Source: Planctopirus ephydatiae
GTDB taxonomy: Bacteria; Planctomycetota; Planctomycetia; Planctomycetales; Planctomycetaceae
Length of the DNA stretch: 64,000 nucleotides
Reading direction: 5' to 3'
Assembly: GCF_007752345.1 (NCBI RefSeq)
Contig: NZ_CP036299.1
Span: 1,627,001-1,691,000 of the forward strand
Shown piece after piece: positions 23,101 to 32,100 of the stretch (the first letter of the stretch is position 1; every line of letters begins with the position of its first letter). The notes under the pieces are model-generated. The model made no database searches and was not told where the DNA came from. It saw only the letters and a program-made list of their open reading frames with translations. A program made the position numbers and the translations under genes.

Positions 23101-26100
23101 AACACGCTCACGACTTTGGCCGGGGCACAGATCGAAACGAATGACGGTCACATCCGGCTGCGGGCCGACGAATATGTGCTGGGTGCGGGAGTCAACGCGG
23201 GGACGGAGACGGTTCTGCTGCAGAATGACACTGCGGGCCGGACAATCAGCCTGAACGGGGCGGCGGCGGGGATCAACCTGTCGCAGGCGGAGCTGCAGGG
23301 GATTGTGGCCGGTTCGCTGGAAGTGGGCGGGGCCGATGCAGGAGATGTGAGCGTTGGCGACATCGATGGGCTGAATGTCACCACGCTGGCGATCATCACC
23401 AACGGCTCAATTGAGCAGAACCTGACGAGTGTGATTACGGTGGCCAACCTGGCGCTGGTCGCGCAGACAGGCATCAACCTCACCACGCGGGTCGATACGC
23501 TGGCCCTGCGGAACGGGACTGCGGGTGGTGGATCGACGGGCAGCGTGACCATCAATCAGGAGAACCGGGCTCTCACGCTGGGTGAGGTGAACCTCAAGGC
23601 CTCGACGGTCACGGGAACCACCCAGAACGGCAGCGGCGACCTGGAGATCACTGCCGCCAATAGTGTGACCATCACCGAAGAGATCACCAGCAGTGGCAAC
23701 GTGCTGCTCGATGCGGTGGGTGCGATCAGCCAGCAGGCCGATATCGACGCCGCCGGTGAGGCAGTGACGCTGGAGAGCGACGCGACGATCGGCATGGCCA
23801 GCGGCACCAGCATTACGGCGACCAGTGCGACACTCACGGCAGTGGGGGATATCACGCTGGCGGAGATTGTCGCGGGGACGATCGAGGTCACTTCGACGGG
23901 TGGTTCGATCCAGGATGTGGATGTCTCTGACAGTACGGTCAATTTGAACGCAGGGGCGGGATCGATCACCTTGATCGCTGCCACGGGAATCGGCACCACG
24001 GGCGGAGCGGCGGGAACGCTCGAACTCAGCGGCAAGACAATCAGCGCTACCAGCACCACTGGCGGCATGAATCTGGCGAACGTCTCGAACGCCACGACCG
24101 GAGCGGTGACAGCGAGCAACCTGCAGGCAACCACCAGCGGCAATATCTCGTTCATGCAGACAGGTGGTCAGAGCCTGAGTGTGACGAACGTGTCGACAAC
24201 CAGCGGCGATGCGACGATTTCGAATGCGGGAGATCTTTCAGTTGCAGCGGCTTCGATTCTGGGAACGAATGGCCATCTGTCGTTGACGACGACTGCCGGT
24301 GGCAATCTCTCGCTGGGAACGGCCACGACGGACGGGAATCTGCTGGTGACGAGTGCGGGCACCTTCACGCAGACGGGGAACACGACGGTCGGTGGCCTGC
24401 TCGATGTGGATGCTGTGAATGCGATCGATATTCAGGGAACGCAGGGGATTACGGGCACGACCTCGATCACATCGTCAGGTTCCACAGTTCGTCTGCGTCA
24501 GGCGTTGACATCGGGTGGGGCGGTGACGCTGGCGGGAACTGGCGGGGTCACACTGGATGCGACGGGGGATGTGACATCGACGGCTGGCGGTATCACGATC
24601 ATTGGAGATCTGACCACAGCGGGAAATCTCGTCACTGACGACCAGCCGATCGAGGTGCAGGGGAATGTGCTTCTGACGGGCAGTGTGCTGTTCGACAGCG
24701 ACAGTACTAATGCAGGGACCGGGGCCGATGTGACGGTCACCGGCGATATCGACCTGGCGACGTTCACCCTGACGATTGATGCGGGGCCTGCCGGTGATTT
24801 CTCGGTGGGGAATGTGACGGGGACGACGGGCGATCTGGTGATTGAAGAGGCACACAGCCTGTCGTTTGGTTCGCTGACAGCCGACACGATCAATATTGGG
24901 CCGATTACGGGTGATGTCACGATTGGTGCGGGGGGACTGACGGCGAACAGTGCCAGCTTCGATCTGGATGGCAACTTCACGAACAACGGTGCCACGAATG
25001 TGACCAATCACCTGTTCGTGCAGGCGGGTGGCTCGATCGAGTTCGTGGGTGATGTGGAAGCGGGTTCGTTGGAACTGGATGCGGGAACGACGATCGACTT
25101 GGGGAATGTGGTTGTCGATACCACGACGGTTCTCACGAGTGGGGGGACATTGACCGTCGGCGGCGACTTCGGCACAGGGACGACCTCAAATATCTCCAGC
25201 GGCGATGCGACGTTTGTTGGCACCTATCGTTCGGGTGGGCGGACCGAGATCGCTTCGACGGGGAATGTCCTGTTCCAGTCGACGCTGGATGTCGACGCGG
25301 ATGGTCTGGAGATCATCGCCGCCGGGACGACCACGTTTAATCAGGCCGTCACAGTCGTTGGCAACGCCGTGATCGGGGATACCAACAGCGGTACGGTCAA
25401 GGCCTTGGCAGCGCTGGATGTCGGCGGCGATCTGACGATCACGACGGCGGGTGACATCGATCTGGATAGCACAGTCGATGTGGGTGGGAACCTGCTGTTC
25501 GATGCAGGGCTGAATGTCAATGTGGCCGGTGCCACGGATGTGGTGGGTAATGCGACGGTGACGGCGGATGACGACATCGACTTCGGCAGCACACTGGATG
25601 TGGGCGGGGCACTGAGTCTGACGGCGGGAACGGCCAATACGGATGACATCCGGTTGGCAGGAAACGTGGGGGCCACACGGACACCGACATCGATCACGCT
25701 GGATGCGGGTGGTTTGATCCAGGCGTTGGGGACGGTGACCACGAGTGGGTTGCTGGAAGCGGACGCGGGGACGTCGATCGACGTGCAGGGGCTACTCGCT
25801 GCCAATGCGCTCGATCTGGATGCCGTAACGGATATCACGCTGGATGATGTGAGCGTGACGACATCGAGTCTGCTGCGGGCGGGTGATGCGATTCTGGTGA
25901 ATGGGACCTTCGAAACCGGTTCCTTGGATGCGATCGCGGGGGGGACAACGACGTTCAATGACGCTGTCACGGTGACGACGGGGAACGCGGTGATCGGCAA
26001 CGCGACGAGCGGGACGGTCAAGGCACTGGCAGCGCTGGATGTGGCAGGCGATCTGACGATCACGACGGCGGCTGATATTGATCTGGACGGCACAGTCGAT

Positions 26101-29100
26101 GTGGGTGGAAACCTGCTGTTCGATGCAGGGCAGAATGTCAATGTGGCGGGTGCCACGGATGTGGTGGGTGATGCGACGGTGACGGCGGATGACGACATCG
26201 ACTTCGGCAGCACACTGGATGTGGGCGGGGCACTGAGTCTGACGGCGGGAACGGCCAACACGGATGACATCCGGTTGGCGGGGAATGTGGGTGCCACAAG
26301 GACACCGACATCGATCACGCTGGATGCAGGTGGTTTGATCGAGGCGTTGGGGACGGTGACCACGAGTGGGTTGCTGGAAGCTGATGCTGGGACTTCGATT
26401 CAAGTGCAGGGGCTACTCGCTGCCAATGCGCTCGATCTGGATGCCGTAACGGATATCACGCTGGATGATGTGAGCGTGACGACATCGAGTCTGCTGCGGG
26501 CGGGTGATGCGATTCTGGTGAATGGGACCTTCGAAACCGGTTCCTTGGATGCGATCGCGGGGGGGACAACGACGTTCAATGAAGCCGTCACGGTGACGAC
26601 GGGGAACGCTGTGATCGGCAACGCGACGAGTGGGACGGTGCAGGCCTTGGCAGCGCTGGATGTGGCAGGCGATCTGACGATCACGACGGCGGATGACATT
26701 GATCTGGATGGCACTGTCGATGTCGGTGGGAATCTGCTGTTTGATGCGGGGCAGAATGTCAATGTGGCGGGTGCCACGGATGTGGTGGGTAATGCGACGG
26801 TGACGGCGGCTGACGACATCGACTTCGGCAGCGCGCTCGATGTGGACGGGGTGTTGAGCCTGACCGCTGGAACAGCCACGACGGATGACATCCGGCTGGC
26901 AGGGAATGTGGGTGCCACAAGGACACCGACTTCGATCACGCTGGATGCAGGTGGGCTAATCGACGCCTCGGGGACGGTGGCGGCGGGGGGAATTCTGACG
27001 GCCGACGCTGGGACTTCGCTGAACTTCGACCAGACGGTCACCACCACCGGTGTGGGGAGTGATATTCTCCTGACCAGCGGGACGACCATGCGGCTGGCGG
27101 GAGCGGTGAATAGCAGTGGCGAAGTCGAACTGGATAACGGCGGGCTGCTTTCGATCCTCGATCCCGCGGGGATTTCTGCAGCGGGCCGAGTGGTGCAGAT
27201 CGGGACGGGGGATGTGAGCCTGCACGGAGACATCACCTCGACCAGCGGCGAAGTCGACTTCGCCGAGGATGTGGTTCTCACCAGCGATGTGGTCGTTATC
27301 TCGGGGAGTACAATCACCTTCCAGAAGACGATCAACGGCACAACATCCGGCGCGGAAGACCTGACACTCGATGCGGTGGGTGATGTGACGCTGGGCGGGG
27401 CTGTCGGCATCACGACCCGGCTGGGTGCGCTCGTCAGCGAAGGGGCGGAAGTCTCCACTCAGGCACTGACGATCGCCTCACTCGACGGCACTTCCCTGAC
27501 CGGGAACTGGATCACGACGGGGAACATCGACGCCACGGGGGCAGTGCTGCTGGAGGTGGCGGGGAACCTTGAAGTCAATGGCAACCTGGAGGCGGACAGC
27601 CTCAATGCTGTGGCTGACGGGACTTCGCTGTTCGCGGGGACGGTGGATGTCACGAACAACGCGGTGATCGGGGCGGCGACTTCCGGGGCGGTGACGATTA
27701 ACGACCAGGTGACGGTTGGGGGTGATTTCACAGTCAATTCAGCTGATAATATCACGATCGGCGATGGGCTGCTGACCGATGGTGTGGATGTCACAGGGGC
27801 CGCTCTGATCGACAGTGTCAAGGGCGATGTCACGGTGCGTGGCACAACCGAAGCGGGTTCGCTGAATACGAACGCGGGGAATGACATCCTCTTCGACGGG
27901 TCGGTCACGACAGTCGGCGGGATGGTGCTCACCGCCGGTCAGGATATCGATGTGACGGGGGCTGTGGATACCGGGACGACCTTCAGTGCGACGGCAACTG
28001 CCGGCGCGATCTCGCTGGATAGCACATTGACGACGGGTGGTGCTGCCGATTTAACGAGCGGGACGACAACCACCGTCCTGGATGCGGCATCGATCGATGG
28101 ACTTCTGGAGGTGCTGGCGGGGGACACGATCCGTTTTGCCCAGACTCTGGATGCTACGGGTGCGGTGACGCTTGAAACGGGCGCCGATACCACCGATGAG
28201 ATCCTGCTCGAGGGTGCAGTCGGTGGAGTGTCCAGTCCGACTTCGATCACACTGACATCCGGCGGCAAAGTACTCGCTTCGAGCAGCGTCACCACGAGTG
28301 GGCTGCTGGAAGCTGATGCTGGGACTTCGATTCAAGTGCAGGGGCCGCTCACTGCCAACTCGCTCGATCTGGATGCCGTAACGGATATCACGCTGGATGA
28401 TGTGAGTGTGACGACATCGAGTCTGCTGCGGGCGGGCGATGCGATTCTGGTGAATGGCACTTTCGGCACCGGTTCCTTGGATGCGATCGCGGGGGGGACG
28501 ACGACGTTTAATCAGGCCGTCACGGTGACGACCGGGAATGCAGTCATTGGGGATACCAACAGCGGGACGGTGCAGGCCTTGGCAGCGCTGGATGTGGCAG
28601 GCGATCTGACGATCACGACGGCAGCTGACATTGATCTGGATGGCACTGTCGATGTGGGTGGAAACCTGCTGTTCGATGCAGGGCAGAATGTCAATGTGGC
28701 GGGTGCCACGGATGTGGTGGGTGATGCGACGGTGACGGCGGATGACGACATCGACTTCGGCAGCACACTGGATGTGGGCGGGGCACTGAGTCTGACTGCG
28801 GGAACGGCCAACACGGATGACATCCGGTTGGCGGGGAATGTGGGTGCCACAAGGACACCGACATCGATCACGCTGGATGCAGGTGGTTTGATCGAGGCGT
28901 TGGGAACGGTGACCACGAGTGGGTTGTTGGAAGCGGACGCGGGGACTTCGATCGAGTTCGTGGGTGATGTGGAAGCGGGTTCGTTGGAACTGGATGCGGG
29001 AACGACGATCGACTTGGGGAATGTGGTTGTCGATACCACGACGGTTCTCACGAGTGGGGGGACATTGACCGTCGGCGGCGACTTCGGCACAGGGACGACC

Positions 29101-32100
29101 TCAAATATCTCCAGCGGCGATGCGACGTTTGTTGGCACCTATCGTTCGGGTGGGCGGACCGAGATCGCTTCGACGGGGAATGTCCTGTTCCAGTCGACGC
29201 TGGATGTCGACGCGGATGGTCTGGAGATCATCGCCGCCGGGACGACCACGTTTAATCAGGCCGTCACAGTCGTTGGCAACGCCGTGATCGGGGATACCAA
29301 CAGCGGTACGGTCAAGGCCTTGGCAGCGCTGGATGTCGGCGGCGATCTGACGATCACGACGGCGGGTGACATCGATCTGGATAGCACAGTCGATGTGGGT
29401 GGGAACCTGCTGTTCGATGCAGGGCTGAATGTCAATGTGGCCGGTGCCACGGATGTGGTGGGTAATGCGACGGTGACGGCGGATGACGACATCGACTTCG
29501 GCAGCACACTGGATGTGGGCGGGGCACTGAGTCTGACGGCGGGAACGGCCAATACGGATGACATCCGGTTGGCAGGAAACGTGGGGGCCACACGGACACC
29601 GACATCGATCACGCTGGATGCGGGTGGTTTGATCCAGGCGTTGGGGACGGTGACCACGAGTGGGTTGCTGGAAGCGGACGCGGGGACGTCGATCGACGTG
29701 CAGGGGCTACTCGCTGCCAATGCGCTCGATCTGGATGCCGTAACGGATATCACGCTGGATGATGTGGATGTCACCAATGCGAGCGTGATCGCGGCGGTGG
29801 GCGATCTGCTGGTGAATGGAACTTACGATGTCGGGACGACCAGCACGATCACGGCCAACGATGCGACGTTCGTCGGTGCCTACGAAACGGGGGGTCGGTC
29901 GGAATTGGATCTGACGGGCGACTTCGAGGCCCAGTCGACGTTCACAGTGGTCAGCGGCGGGTTGGAACTGCTGGCCAACGGAACGACGACATTCGTGGGT
30001 GTGGTGGAGATCACGGGTGCAGCGGTCATCGGTGAATTGACCAGTGGCACCATCAACTCGCAAGAGGCATTCACGGTCACCGGCGGCGACCTCACGCTCC
30101 AAAGTGCCGACGACATTGACTTCGACCGTGCGCTCGATGTTTCGGGAGCAATTGTCGCCACGGCGGGGAACGATTTCCTGGTCCAGCAGACAATTGACGC
30201 TGGTTCGCTAACGATCGATGCCACGCGGGATGTGCTCATTGACGGGGCGGTGGTGACCAGCGGATTGGTGGATGTCACCGCCGGTCGCGACGCGGTCTTC
30301 GGCGATACGCTCGATGCAGGAACAACACTCACAGTGAAGGCAACGACGGGGGATGTTCAGTTCGTGGGGGCTGTCACCGCTGGTGGGGAAACTCAACTCA
30401 CCGCCGGTCAGGAATTGCGGATCGACGACCTGCTGACGGTCGCCGATGGCGATGTGACGCTCCAGGGTGCGACGGTGCTGCTGGATACGGATACGGTCGT
30501 GCGATTGGATGGCGCGGGGCGCGATCTGGCCATCACGGGGACGGTGACCACAGGGGCTGATCTGGTCACCAATGGCGGCGACATCACCGTCACGGGGGAC
30601 TCGACATTCACCGATTCGATCGACATCCAGACGGCGGGTGGGAACCTCACATTCACGGGAACAATCGACGGACAAGTTGCTAACACGTTCGATCTGACAA
30701 TCGACACAGATGCGGGCTTCGTTGATCTCCTGGGAGCGGTCGGAGGAGCCAACACGCTGCAGGATGTGCTGGTCACACAGGCGGGGGATGTTTCGCTGGT
30801 GGATCTGGCGGCCCGGTCGTTCATCGTAAGCGATAGTTCGGCAACCGTGACCTTCGGCGGCGATGTGGTCACCACAGCCGCTGACGGTCTGGATGTGACG
30901 GCTGAGGCGATCGTCATGCTGGCGGGGAGTTCACTGAACTCGACCGGGCAGGATGTCGTGCTGACGGCCAACGACATCGACCTGAACGGTGACGGCATCA
31001 CGGCCACCGGTGCGACGGTCTTCCTCCAGACCCGTGACGACGCGACAGCCATCGGGCTGGAGAACTCGACAACGGCGATGAACTTCACCGATGCCCAGCT
31101 AGACGAGATTATTGCAAACAGACTTGTCATCGGGACGGCGACGAACACCGGTGGGATCACTATCGGCACCGATGCTCCGTTGACGATGAACCAACCCGAG
31201 GTGCAGTTGCTGACGGCTGGTGATGTGACGGTGAACGGCTCGCTGACGGTGTTGGGAACAGGAACGCTCGAAGTCGATGCGGGCGACGATGTGGCGGTCC
31301 TCGGGACGCTGGCCACGACGAACGGCGCGCTCGTTGTGAACGCGGACGACAACATCACGATGGGGGCTGCGGGACGTGTGACGAGTACGGGTGGAACGAT
31401 CACTCTCGCCGCCGATGCTGATCTGAATGGAGCCGGCTCGTTCACCATGACGAACGGCGCCATCATTGAATCGCAAACGCAGTTGGTGACAATCACGGCG
31501 GCGGGCGATGTGACCATCGGTCAGGTGATCTCCGGGCGAACGGGTGGGCTGGCGATCGATATCGTGTCGCGAAACGGCGCGATCATCGATGGTGGCGACA
31601 CGGGGGGCTCGGATCTGATCGCCAACGGTGCGGGGGCGATCACAAGGCTCGATGCGGCCACGGGCATCGGCAGTGCCGCGGGTCTGGCGAGCGATGTGGC
31701 CCTGGAGACCACGGTTTTCGAGCTTCAGGCGACCAACCGCACGAGCGGCGACATCCGCATCGACGAGACCGACGAGTTGCGGCTGCAGGACATCGACAAC
31801 CAGGGGCCGGGAGCCATAGCCGCTCAATCGGTCGGGACCATGACACTGCTGACGGGCTTTGATGTGACCGCCGCCAGCGGGCTCGTTTCGCTGTTGGCGA
31901 CAGGTGCGGCAGCCGATCTGCTGCTCAACGGCTCGGTCACGACCACTTCGAGTTCGATCACGTTGGGAGCAGGTCGGAATGTGCAGTTCAGTGGTGTGAC
32001 GACCATCCAGACCAACGGGAACATCGGAGTTACGGCGACGAATGGCACGGCGCGGATGCTCAATGGCTCGGTGGTGAACGCGGGAGCCGGGACAATCGCG

